Shown: positions 40,389 through 48,276 of the stretch, piece by piece | Numbering within the stretch: position 1 is the first letter of the stretch | Layout of the letters: each line of letters opens with the position of its first letter | DNA from: an uncultured Clostridia bacterium | GTDB lineage: Bacteria > Bacillota > Clostridia > Oscillospirales > Oscillospiraceae | DNA: 52,083 nt | Direction: 5' to 3' | Assembly: GCA_946184165.1 (NCBI GenBank) | Contig: CAMHEN010000003.1 | Coordinates: 1 to 52,083, forward strand | Notes under the pieces: model-generated | The model's input: only the letters and a program-made list of their open reading frames with translations | Told to the model about the DNA's origin: nothing | Database searches by the model: none | Made by a program: the position numbers and the translations under genes

Positions 40389-41192
40389 ATGATTCTTGTC
40401 ATCTTTTCCGTGATTTCCGTCATCGCGGGAATCGTCTCGACCGCGCTGGGCCATACCCCCTGGCAGAGCGTGCTGGTATTCCTCGGGGCGTTTCTGGGGC
40501 TCAATCTTTTGTACGCGATCTTCTGGTTCGGCGTGTCCGCCACAGTGGACCGGAAGAAGCCCCTTGAGAAGATCCGCCCCATCTACCCCGAGGGCTGCAT
40601 CTCTGTTGCGGGCTGGCTCTGTGCCTGGGCGGGCGTCCGCGCCGAGGTAAACGGGATGGAGAAGCTGCCGCAGGAGGGTCGCTTTCTCCTTGTGTGCAAC
40701 CACCGCTCCATGTTCGACCCCATCGTGACGGAGTATGTGCTGCGCAAATACCGCCTCGCCTTTATCACCAAGCCCTCGAACCTGGAGATCCCGGGCATCA
40801 GCAGGCTGGCTGTGGGCGCGGGCTTTCTCGCCATCGACCGGGAGAACGACCGGGAGGCCCTCAAGACCATTCTGAAGGCCGCGGACTTTCTCAGGAAGGA
40901 TCTCTGCAGCATGGTTGTCTACCCCGAGGGCACCCGCAGCAAGACCGGTGTGATGGGCCCCTTCCACGCGGGCAGCTTCAAGATCGCCCAGCGGGGCAAT
41001 GTGCCGGTGGTCGTGGCGGCGATCCGGGGCACCGAGCAGGTACACAGGCACTTTCCCTTCCGTCCCACCCACGTGACTCTGGACATTCTGGACGTGATCC
41101 CCGCAGAGGAGGTCAAGGCCATAACCACCCAGGAGCTCTCCGCCCGGAGCCGCGCGCTTATTGAAAAGGATCTGGAGGAGGGCGCGGCATGA
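40389..41192 (+). CDS. plsC: 1-acyl-sn-glycerol-3-phosphate acyltransferase
   Basis: 267 residues. Two N-terminal membrane segments (about 2-22 and 28-55), then the acyltransferase motifs in order: VCNHRSMFDP (HX4D), ITKPSNLEIPGI, GFLAIDREND, VYPEGTRSKTG and VPVVVAAI. It acylates lysophosphatidate to phosphatidate on the cytoplasmic membrane face, one step before CdsA. GGGAGG lies eight bases before ATG. Overlaps the following reductase gene by ATGA. Confidence 0.92.
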   Translation: MILVIFSVISVIAGIVSTALGHTPWQSVLVFLGAFLGLNLLYAIFWFGVSATVDRKKPLEKIRPIYPEGCISVAGWLCAWAGVRAEVNGMEKLPQEGRFLLVCNHRSMFDPIVTEYVLRKYRLAFITKPSNLEIPGISRLAVGAGFLAIDRENDREALKTILKAADFLRKDLCSMVVYPEGTRSKTGVMGPFHAGSFKIAQRGNVPVVVAAIRGTEQVHRHFPFRPTHVTLDILDVIPAEEVKAITTQELSARSRALIEKDLEEGAA

Positions 41193-41920
41193 GAAAGGTC
41201 GCCCTTGTGACCGGCTCCTCCCGCGGCATCGGCAGAGCCTGCGCCGAGGCTCTGAGCGCGGCGGGCTTCGCCGTCTGTCTCAACTGCCTGGAGCGGGACG
41301 ATCTCGCCGCCGCGCTCTGCGATTCGCTCCGCGCAAAGGGCGGGGACGCCATCTGGGTCAGGGCCGACGTGGCCGATCCCGACGCCGTGCGGGAGATGGT
41401 CGCGCGCGCGGAAAGGGAGCTCGGCAAAATCACGCTGCTTGTGAATAACGCCGGCATTGCGAAACAGCAGCTCTTTCAGGATATCGACCGCGCCACCTGG
41501 GACCGGGTCTTCGCGGTAAATCTCGGCGGCTGCTACAACACCATCCAGGCGGTGCTGCCCTCCATGCTGCACGAGCACGCCGGCGCCATCGTCAACATGA
41601 GCTCCGTATGGGGCAGGCACGGCGCCTCCTGCGAGGCGACCTATTCCGCCACGAAGCACGCCATCATCGGGCTCACGCGCTCCCTCGCGGCGGAGCTTGC
41701 CCCCAGCGGCATCCGGGTAAACGCGGTGGCCCCCGGCGTCATCGACACCGACATGGTGCAGGTCCTCGGGCAGGGCACCCTGGATATGCTCAGAGACGAG
41801 ATCCCCCTGGGCCGCCTCGGACAGCCGGAGGAGATCGCCCGGGCGGTCCTGTACCTCGCGGAGGCGGCGTACGTCACCGGCCAGGTCCTGCACGTCGACG
41901 GCGGATTTCCGATCATATAG
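41189..41920 (+). CDS. fabG: FabG-like short-chain dehydrogenase/reductase
   Basis: 243 residues. The cofactor loop is GSSRGIGRACAEAL, followed by NNAGIAKQ, the catalytic Ser in IVNMSSVWGRHG and YSATKHAIIGLTR with Tyr and Lys, then PGVIDTDM. Best guess 3-oxoacyl-ACP reductase using NADPH, supported by coupling to plsC; other carbonyl substrates are possible as the rest of the fab cluster is absent. The symbol is tentative. Confidence 0.82.
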   Translation: MRKVALVTGSSRGIGRACAEALSAAGFAVCLNCLERDDLAAALCDSLRAKGGDAIWVRADVADPDAVREMVARAERELGKITLLVNNAGIAKQQLFQDIDRATWDRVFAVNLGGCYNTIQAVLPSMLHEHAGAIVNMSSVWGRHGASCEATYSATKHAIIGLTRSLAAELAPSGIRVNAVAPGVIDTDMVQVLGQGTLDMLRDEIPLGRLGQPEEIARAVLYLAEAAYVTGQVLHVDGGFPII

Positions 41921-41940
41921 CTGATTGAATCCTCAAGACC

Positions 41941-42022
41941 GCAGGGGTCGATCCCCAGATCGACCCGCCGAGCAGCACACATTGCTGGATAACGGCGGGC
42001 CGATGAAGGCATCGGCCCCTAC
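41941..42022. repeat. Paired REP-like element 4
   Basis: Left arm GCAGGGGTCGATC...GATCGACCCG (41941-41967) and right arm CGGGCCGATG...CATCGGCCCCTAC (41996-42022) face each other between convergent genes. The right arm's CTA supplies the stop codon (TAG on minus) of the ArsR-AraC gene. Confidence 0.82.
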
Positions 42023-42753
42023 GGCTTTGTTTTTATCTTCCGGTACTCGCTCGGGAGCATGTGGTAGCGCTCGCGGAAGGCGGCGGAGAAGCGGCTCGGG
42101 CTGTCATAGCCTACAGCGGCGGCCACCTCGCCGATGCTCAGTTCCCCCTGCTGCAGCAATTCCGCCGCCTTTTCCATGCGGTGCTCCTTCATGTGGGAGG
42201 CGAGGGAGTCTCCGTACACCGCTTTGAACACGGCCTTGAGCGTGGTGGGATTCATGAGGCAGCGGCGGGAGAGCTCCTCAATGGTGACGCGCTCTTCGGG
42301 GTGCTGCAGGAGCTCATCGTGCATGCGGCGCACAGTGGCGGCCTGCTCCGGCGTAAAGGCCGCCGCATGCTCCTGCTCCTCCTCCCCGTATTCGGGACAG
42401 GAGATCTCCATGGTCTTCTCAATGACGCTGTGCAGGAGCTTTACCGTAGGGGTGTCGGCCGCGCGGTAGCAGACCTCCTTCCCCTCCCGGCGGCAGACGA
42501 TGAGGCCCGCCTCTTTTAATAGGCGCAGGTGGTGGGAGACGGCAGGGCTCGAGAGCCCCGTGAGGGCGGAAATATTCAAAACGCACTCCTCACAGTGGCA
42601 CAGAAGCCAGAAGATGCGCACGCGGCTCCCGTCGTCCAGGAGCTGAAAGATTTCCGCCACGGTGTCAAAGCCGCCCCCTTTCGCGAGGGCGCTTTTCAGG
42701 ATCGCCGCCCGCCGGATGTTCCCGTGGTTGTGGGGCATGAGTTCTATGTTCAT
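42019..42753 (-). CDS. ArsR-AraC fusion metalloregulator
   Basis: 244 residues from ATG 42753 (GGAGGAG upstream); the longer track ORF crosses the divergent promoter and is rejected. About 30-120 is an ArsR/SmtB winged helix: DDGSRVRIFWLLCHCEECVL (Cys cluster at the usual alpha-3 metal site), then SSPAVSHHLRLLKEAGLIV. About 150-244 is an AraC-type double helix-turn-helix (MEKAAELLQQGELSIGEVAA, GYDSPSRFSAAFRERY). Predicted sensor of Cd, Zn or a similar thiophilic metal, repressing the divergent efflux genes. The AraC half may add a second DNA contact. Confidence 0.85.
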   Translation of the reverse strand: MNIELMPHNHGNIRRAAILKSALAKGGGFDTVAEIFQLLDDGSRVRIFWLLCHCEECVLNISALTGLSSPAVSHHLRLLKEAGLIVCRREGKEVCYRAADTPTVKLLHSVIEKTMEISCPEYGEEEQEHAAAFTPEQAATVRRMHDELLQHPEERVTIEELSRRCLMNPTTLKAVFKAVYGDSLASHMKEHRMEKAAELLQQGELSIGEVAAAVGYDSPSRFSAAFRERYHMLPSEYRKIKTKP

Positions 42754-42819
42754 GTTCTCCTCCGATGCGCCCGTTTGGCAATGCTTTTCTCCCTTTCGGC
42801 AGGGATCGCGCCCCGGGCG

Positions 42820-42879
42820 TTGACTTTTTATCTCGGCAAGGATTATACTCCGCTCAGAAAGATTAAACAACTACTTAAT
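42820..42879 (+). promoter_or_regulatory. Metal-efflux promoter and ArsR-type operator
   Basis: TTGACT, 18 bases, TATACT (42844-42849). Just downstream at 42862-42879 is ATTAA-ACAACTAC-TTAAT, an imperfect palindrome of the kind bound by ArsR/SmtB repressors, placed over the transcription start region. Confidence 0.78.
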
Positions 42880-42899
42880 TGAAGCGGAGGAACAGCCAT

Positions 42900-43118
42900 A
42901 TGAAAAAGAGCTACAAGATTGAAGTAGACTGCGCCAACTGCGCCAATCTCATGGAGCAGGCCGCGAAGAAGACCCCCGGCGTGAAGGACGCGGCGGTGAG
43001 CTTCATGGCGCTCAAGATGACGGTAGAGTTTGAGGACGGAGCCGAGCCCGCCGCCGTGATGAAGGACGTGCTGAAGGCCTGCCGCAAGGTGGAGCCCGAC
43101 TGCGAGATCTTCATGTGA
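42900..43118 (+). CDS. Stand-alone heavy-metal-associated (HMA) domain protein
   Basis: 72 residues with a ferredoxin-like HMA fold: metal motif DCANCAN near residues 10-15, GVKDAAVSFMALKMTVEF and the closing CRKVEPDCEIF. P1B ATPases often carry this domain at their own N-terminus; the ATPase downstream lacks it, so this looks like a split-off metal-delivery domain. ATG 42900 has GGAGG nine bases upstream. First gene under the metal promoter. Confidence 0.9.
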   Translation: MKKSYKIEVDCANCANLMEQAAKKTPGVKDAAVSFMALKMTVEFEDGAEPAAVMKDVLKACRKVEPDCEIFM

Positions 43119-43120
43119 TC

Positions 43121-43192
43121 GACAAGAGCAGCCGCAAAGGGAGTTTCCGCCGCCGGCGCGGCGGGCCGTTTCCCTCTGCGGCTGTCGTTTTT
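43121..43192 (+). terminator. Large hairpin between HMA and ATPase genes
   Basis: GACA...CAGCCGCA..AGGGA...CCGCCGCC pairs with GGCGG...TCCCT.TGCGGCTGTC over more than 20 bp with small mismatches, and is followed by GTTTTT. It may be a partial terminator that lowers ATPase expression relative to the HMA protein. Confidence 0.6.
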
Positions 43193-43205
43193 GGAGTAAT
43201 AAGCT

Positions 43206-45080
43206 ATGAACAAAAAGCAGAAAAAGGTCCTGTACCGCATCCTGATCGCCGCGGCGCTGCTGGTGCTGGCGAACGTGCTGCCCCTCCCCTTCCCGGCGTC
43301 CTGCATCCTGTATGCCGTCTCCTACCTCACCATCGGCTGGGACATCCTGCGCAAGGCGGCTCTCGGCATTGCGAACCGACAGGTCTTCGATGAGAACTTC
43401 CTCATGGCGGTGGCAACCCTCGGCGCCATCGCCCTCGCCGTCGCGGACCGGAGCGGGGATTTTAACGAGGCCGTGGCTGTTATGCTCTTCTACCAGATCG
43501 GTGAGCTCTTCCAGAGCATCGCCGTGGGCAAGAGCAGGCGCAGCATTGCCTCCCTCATGGACATCCGCCCGGACTGTGCCAACCTGGAAACGGACGGCGG
43601 CATCGTGGAGACGGACCCGGAGGAGGTCCCGGTCGGGAGCGTCATTGTCGTTCAGCCCGGGGAGCGCATCCCCATTGACGGCACGGTGATCGAGGGCAGC
43701 TCCGGTATCGACACCGCGGCTCTCACCGGTGAGAGCGTCCCCCGGGATGTGACCGTCGGGGACGAGGTAATCAGCGGCTGCATCAATTTGAGCGGCGTGC
43801 TGCGGGTGCGGACGACCCGGGAGTTCGGCGAATCCACCGTGAGCAAGATCCTGGAGCTGGTGGAAAACTCCAGCTCCCGCAAGTCCAGATCCGAAAATTT
43901 CATCTCCAAATTCGCGCGCATCTACACCCCCGCCGTGTGCTGCAGCGCGCTGGCCCTGGCGCTTCTGCCGCCGCTTGCGCGTCTCATGCTGGGGATGGCC
44001 CCGGCCTTCGGCACCTGGGCCTACCGGGCGCTCACCTTCCTTGTCATCAGCTGCCCCTGCGCGCTCGTGATTTCCATTCCGCTGAGTTTCTTCGCGGGTC
44101 TCGGCGGGGCGAGCCGCGAGGGTATCCTGATCAAGGGTTCCAACTATCTCGAAACCCTCTCCAAGGTCAAGACCGTGGTGTTTGACAAGACCGGCACCAT
44201 CACGAAGGGCGTCTTCGAGGTCAGCGGCGTGCACCACCACGAGGGAAAGGACGAGGAGCTCATCGAATACGCGGCCCACGCCGAGTGCGCCTCCTCCCAC
44301 CCCATCAGCCAGAGCCTGCGCCGCCACTACGGAAAAGAGCCGGACCGCAGCCGCGTGCGCGACATTGAGGAGATCAGCGGCCACGGCGTCACCGCCACGG
44401 TGGATAACGTCTCTGTCGCCGCCGGGAACGACAAGCTCATGCGCCGTCTCGGGGTGGAGTACATCCCCTGCCACAGCGCCGGGACCGTGATCCACGTGGC
44501 CCTCGACGGCAAATATGCGGGACACATCCTCATCTCCGATGTGGAGAAGGAGAATATCTGCGAGGCTCTCAAGGCGCTGCGCGAGGCGGGCGTGGAGAAG
44601 ACCGTGATGCTCACGGGCGACGTGGAGAGCGCGGCGAAGCAGGTGGCGGAGCATGTGGGCGTGGACGAGTACCACAGCGAGCTGCTGCCCGGCGACAAGG
44701 TGGAGAAGGTGGAGGCGATGCTCCGGGAGCTGGGCTCCGGCAAGCTCGCCTTCGTGGGGGACGGCATCAACGACGCGCCCGTCCTCTCCCGGGCGGACAT
44801 CGGCATCGCCATGGGAGCGCTGGGCTCCGACGCCGCGATTGAGGCGGCGGACGTGGTGCTCATGGACGACAACCCGATGAAGATCGCCCGGGCCATCAAA
44901 ATCTCCCGCAAGTGCCTTCGGATCGTGTATGAGAACATCGTGTTCGCCATCGCGGTCAAGCTCGGATGCCTGCTCCTGGGCGCGCTGGGCTTCGCCGGGA
45001 TGTGGGCCGCCATCTTCGCCGACGTGGGCGTGATGGTCCTCGCGGTGCTCAACGCGATGCGGGCGCTGAAAACGAGATAA
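43206..45080 (+). CDS. cadA: P1B-type heavy-metal ATPase (Cd/Zn/Pb class)
   Basis: 624 residues. Membrane helices flank the core, with the metal motif SCPCALVISIPL (CPC), phosphorylation site FDKTGTITKG, TGES in the actuator domain (ALTGESVP), HP in SSHPISQS, and hinge GDGINDAP. The N-terminal HMA domain is absent; a free HMA protein is encoded just upstream. Exports divalent soft metals, inferred as Zn/Cd from the CPC plus LAVKLGCL-like later helices and the ArsR regulator. GGAGTAA lies upstream of ATG 43206. Confidence 0.92.
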   Translation: MNKKQKKVLYRILIAAALLVLANVLPLPFPASCILYAVSYLTIGWDILRKAALGIANRQVFDENFLMAVATLGAIALAVADRSGDFNEAVAVMLFYQIGELFQSIAVGKSRRSIASLMDIRPDCANLETDGGIVETDPEEVPVGSVIVVQPGERIPIDGTVIEGSSGIDTAALTGESVPRDVTVGDEVISGCINLSGVLRVRTTREFGESTVSKILELVENSSSRKSRSENFISKFARIYTPAVCCSALALALLPPLARLMLGMAPAFGTWAYRALTFLVISCPCALVISIPLSFFAGLGGASREGILIKGSNYLETLSKVKTVVFDKTGTITKGVFEVSGVHHHEGKDEELIEYAAHAECASSHPISQSLRRHYGKEPDRSRVRDIEEISGHGVTATVDNVSVAAGNDKLMRRLGVEYIPCHSAGTVIHVALDGKYAGHILISDVEKENICEALKALREAGVEKTVMLTGDVESAAKQVAEHVGVDEYHSELLPGDKVEKVEAMLRELGSGKLAFVGDGINDAPVLSRADIGIAMGALGSDAAIEAADVVLMDDNPMKIARAIKISRKCLRIVYENIVFAIAVKLGCLLLGALGFAGMWAAIFADVGVMVLAVLNAMRALKTR

Positions 45081-45100
45081 AGAATCCCAAAACGATTTAT

Positions 45101-45124
45101 CCCCCGGGACGGCCGTCCCGGGGG
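45101..45124. terminator. GC-rich hairpin between convergent genes
   Basis: CCCCCGGGACGG / CCGTCCCGGGGG is a perfect 24-base palindrome between the ATPase and the export-protein gene. T-tracts are short, so it is a weak or bidirectional terminator. Confidence 0.55.
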
Positions 45125-45130
45125 ATCGAT

Positions 45131-45613
45131 TTACAGTACGATATGAATGACGCCGTAGGTCACAAGGGTCATGATCGCCGCGGCGATGCAGACGCCCAGC
45201 ATGATCACCGGCACGGCCTTGGCGGTCCGCAGATCCAGCAGCGCCGCAATCAGCGCGCCGGTCCAGGCGCCGGTGCCCGGCAGGGGGATCGCCACGAAGA
45301 GGAGCAGGCCCCAGGGGCCGTATTTCTGCACGGTCTCTCCCTTGAAGTTCGCGCGGGTTTCAAGCTTGGTCACCAGCGCGTCGAGCCTCGGCAGGTTCCT
45401 GCGCATCCAGTCAAAGATGCGCTTGATATACACGATGATGAAGGGCACCGGGATCATATTCCCCAGCAGCGCGGCCATCAGCGCGAGCGGGTATTCCAGC
45501 CCCAGCGCAATCCCATACGGGAGGCCGATGCGCAGCTCCCCCACAGGGAGCATCGAGAGGAAAAAGGTCGCGCAGATCTTGCCGGCATCCGTGCCGGTCA
45601 GCCAGTCAATCAT
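45131..45613 (-). CDS. Small multi-drug export protein family (COG2426)
   Basis: 160 residues, about four membrane helices. The pattern ELRIGLPYGIALGLEYPLAL and RANFKGETVQKYGPWGLLLF, ending IPLPGTGAWTGALIAALLDL, is that of PF06695. The family name is historical and the substrate is unknown. I start at ATG 45613 with GGAGTGA upstream; the longer track ORF crosses the promoter. Confidence 0.87.
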   Translation of the reverse strand: MIDWLTGTDAGKICATFFLSMLPVGELRIGLPYGIALGLEYPLALMAALLGNMIPVPFIIVYIKRIFDWMRRNLPRLDALVTKLETRANFKGETVQKYGPWGLLLFVAIPLPGTGAWTGALIAALLDLRTAKAVPVIMLGVCIAAAIMTLVTYGVIHIVL

Positions 45614-45674
45614 AGAGTCACTCCGTCTTTTCCGGGAAAGCGGCGCTTTCGCAGAAGCATGATAACAGTTATTT

Positions 45675-45703
45675 ATTATACCATACGTGTCGGAAACATA
45701 CAA
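45675..45703 (-). promoter_or_regulatory. Promoter of the small export protein gene
   Basis: On the minus strand TTGTAT, 17 bases, TATAAT. Confidence 0.7.
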
Positions 45704-45746
45704 GTATAAAAAGAATCATCCGGGAAAAGGCGACAATCCCGCCGTA

Positions 45747-46817
45747 TCAGTTTCGGGCTTTCCTCCGCAGCAGGGCGGCCGGCAGCTCCAGGCGGCCGAA
45801 GATCTCATACAGGACGACGGCGGTGACAAGCGACAGCGCCGTCCCCAGCGCCAGCATCGCCGTGCCGGGGAGCGGCAGCTCCAGGCGGATCAGCAGCTCA
45901 AAAATCGTCCAGTGCAGCATATAGAGCATAAAGGTGCTGCCGGACAGATAGGCGGCGGCGCGGTTTCTCTCCCGTCCGCCCGCAAAGCACCGGACGCCCG
46001 CGCAAAGGGCAAGCCAGAGCAGGAGGAAGGGCACGATGCCGTAGGCCTCGTTTCTCACAAAGGAGTAGCCGACCAGCGCGAGGAGCGAGCCCGCAAAAAG
46101 AAGGGGCGCCGCCTTTGCGTCGAGACTCCCATAGAAGTAGTAGCCCAGAACGCCGAGGGCAAACACAAAGCCGAGCCCGCCGCCGCGGCCGCCGATCAAA
46201 TACTCGTAGGGCAGCAGCACCAGCAGCCCGAGGAGCGCCATGTCCCCGAGGCCCAGCCGCTCCCTGTTGCGGACGGCAAGAAAGAGGCGCGCAAAGATCA
46301 GATAGAAATACCACTCGAGCGACAGGGTCCACAGCGGTTTCCCGGACCCGAAGGCGAGCATCTGCACACCGGGCAGGCGATTGACCGCCGTCCACTGCAG
46401 CAGGAGGAGATTCCCGAGGAAGGTTTTTAAATCCCAGGTGTCATAGTATCTGTACTGCCCGGGGTTCAGGCGGATCGACAGGGCGTCGAGCGCCGCGATC
46501 AGCAGGAGCGCCGGAACGTATTCCTTCATGATCCGCGCGAGCTTGTGGCGGAAGAAGGCGCCGAAGCGGTAATCCCCCCGGGCGTTTCGCCCCTCCAGTG
46601 AGCAGGCTGTCAGAAAGCCGGAGAGCAGGAAAAAGATCACGACGCCCAGATCCTGCAGCAGCGGGAAGCGGTCGCCCGTCGAGAAAACCGTGAGATCCGT
46701 GAGAAAAAAACCGTGTCCGAACAGGACCATTCCCGCCGCCGTCAGGCGGACCGCATCCAGAAAGGTCTTTTGTCCGCCGCTGAGAGGCGGTCTGCCGCCG
46801 GTGCGAATATCCTCCAT
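45747..46817 (-). CDS. Acyltransferase family 3 membrane protein (OafA-like)
   Basis: 356 residues, about ten membrane helices. Motifs are FLDAVRLTAAGMVLFGHG with the essential His in the first helix, GVVIFFLLSGFLTACSL with the following R-rich loop, and WTLSLEWYFYLIFA. Members O-acetylate sugars or other envelope polymers. It starts three bases after the hexokinase stop, so the pair is co-transcribed; a link between sugar phosphorylation and envelope acylation is possible but unproven. Confidence 0.88.
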   Translation of the reverse strand: MEDIRTGGRPPLSGGQKTFLDAVRLTAAGMVLFGHGFFLTDLTVFSTGDRFPLLQDLGVVIFFLLSGFLTACSLEGRNARGDYRFGAFFRHKLARIMKEYVPALLLIAALDALSIRLNPGQYRYYDTWDLKTFLGNLLLLQWTAVNRLPGVQMLAFGSGKPLWTLSLEWYFYLIFARLFLAVRNRERLGLGDMALLGLLVLLPYEYLIGGRGGGLGFVFALGVLGYYFYGSLDAKAAPLLFAGSLLALVGYSFVRNEAYGIVPFLLLWLALCAGVRCFAGGRERNRAAAYLSGSTFMLYMLHWTIFELLIRLELPLPGTAMLALGTALSLVTAVVLYEIFGRLELPAALLRRKARN

Positions 46818-46820
46818 GCG

Positions 46821-48095
46821 TCAGCAGTTGAGCAGCGCAGCCGCGGCAGAGCCCGGCAGCGTCGTCTCCTGGCCGACGTGCAGTTCAAAGGCGATGCCGC
46901 GCTTCTCCGTGCCGTAGAGCTGCAGGAGCCGCTCCAGCTCCGGGCGGTAGCAGCGGCCCTTCTGGACGAGGGACCCCTCCGCCAGCATGCAGATGGGCTT
47001 GTCCCGCCCGCCGATAAGCTCGGCGAGGGCCAGAAGGTTCACGCACATGCACCGCGCCGAGCGGTGGAAGAGCGCGAGACTCAGGGTCCGGGCAAAGCTG
47101 TGGTCGTCCTCGTTCCCGCCGAGGATGTCGAAGCCCTCGCCGCAGGCCCAGGCGTCGATGACGGCGGAGTCGAACACGGGAAGCTCCCGCACCTTTGCGG
47201 CGCAGTCGTCGCTCAGAAGCCCCTCGTCCGCGGCGGCGCTGAGCATGAGGTGGCAGATCTCGCCGAGATAGACACCCGCCGTCAGCTTTTCAAAATGCTT
47301 CTGGCCGGGGTTGTGGCTCTCCTCATCGAGCATGCGGTCGAAGTCGCCGCCCTTGATGCCGTCATACTTGCCGGACTCCAGATTGACGATCATGCCGCGA
47401 TCGCCGCTCAGCCCCAGCTTGCCGATGGCGGAGACGGGCAGGGACACGCAGGTATTGGTGCCGGTGCCGCTGACCTGGCCGATAAAACCGCCGTACTTGG
47501 ATTTGTCCAGTCCAGCCGCCATGCCGAGCAGCACCGCCACGGTGTCGTTGAGGATGACGATGCGCTTTCCGGTGATGCCGCGGCGCGCAAGCTCCGCGAG
47601 CAGGGACGCGCCGATGAGCTGCCCCTCGCAGCCGGTGACCACGACTTCCTTGTCGATGGTGATGACGCGCCCGTCCATCTCCGGGGTGATGGTGGCGGCG
47701 TAAGAGAAGCAGAAGCCGATCATGTCCGCCCGGTCCATGAGCGGCTCGATGGCGTCCGCCGTGAAGCGGATGAACTCCTCCCAGGTGCAGGGAGCCTCGG
47801 TACCCGGCATCTTGCGCTTGATCATGTCGGAGACCGTGCAGCCGGCGGGCTGGAAGCGCACGAGGGCGCTGCGGAAATTGGTGCCGCCTGCGTCGATGAC
47901 CGCGGCGCTTACGCCGGGCTGCAGCTCGCCGTCGTTGGAGAGATAGGTGGGGATCATATCCATGGAGCAGGCCTCCCCCTGGAGGCCGCTGCGCATCTCG
48001 GTGAGCATCCTGTAGATGCACATGTCGGGGTCGACGCTCTCAGGCGTCATGCCGTGGGCTTCCAGAAAGCGGAGCGCTGATTCATTGATAGTCAT
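46821..48095 (-). CDS. Hexokinase (eukaryotic-type family)
   Basis: 424 residues from ATG 48095 (GGAAGGAA upstream). The ASKHA phosphate motif is VIDAGGTNFRSALVRF, then a substrate loop around GFCFSYAATITPEMDG, catalytic ILNDTVAVLLG, and adenosine motif GFIGQVSGTGTNTC. It resembles the two-domain hexokinase family of clostridia rather than ROK or bacterial glucokinases. Phosphorylates a hexose with ATP; the exact sugar is unknown. Confidence 0.87.
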   Translation of the reverse strand: MTINESALRFLEAHGMTPESVDPDMCIYRMLTEMRSGLQGEACSMDMIPTYLSNDGELQPGVSAAVIDAGGTNFRSALVRFQPAGCTVSDMIKRKMPGTEAPCTWEEFIRFTADAIEPLMDRADMIGFCFSYAATITPEMDGRVITIDKEVVVTGCEGQLIGASLLAELARRGITGKRIVILNDTVAVLLGMAAGLDKSKYGGFIGQVSGTGTNTCVSLPVSAIGKLGLSGDRGMIVNLESGKYDGIKGGDFDRMLDEESHNPGQKHFEKLTAGVYLGEICHLMLSAAADEGLLSDDCAAKVRELPVFDSAVIDAWACGEGFDILGGNEDDHSFARTLSLALFHRSARCMCVNLLALAELIGGRDKPICMLAEGSLVQKGRCYRPELERLLQLYGTEKRGIAFELHVGQETTLPGSAAAALLNC

Positions 48096-48118
48096 GGCAG
48101 TATTCCTTCCGTTAAAAG

Positions 48119-48252
48119 AGGCTGTGAAAAAAGAGGAGACGTATTCCCCGTGCCGCAGGGGTCGATCCCCGGATCGCCCCGAAAATGCAGGAAGCGCAGG
48201 TTTTCGGGCCGATGAGGGCCCCTGCGGGAGAGAACGGACTTCTTTCACAGCC
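48119..48252. repeat. Paired REP-like element 5 within an outer inverted repeat
   Basis: Inner arms GCAGGGGTCGATCCCCGGATC (48155-48181) and CGGGCCGATGAGGGCCCCTGC (48205-48225); the right arm is shorter by several bases. An outer pair GGCTGTGAAA / TTTCACAGCC sits at both ends (about 48120 and 48243). The element lies between SPFH and hexokinase genes, both on the minus strand. Confidence 0.75.
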
Positions 48253-48276
48253 ACTTGATTTTTTGTGGGATGCGGA

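Noticed and set aside
42843-44675. 610-residue minus-strand ORF
   Set aside because: Antisense to the P1B ATPase; His/Gly/Asp-rich shadow with no recognisable motif.
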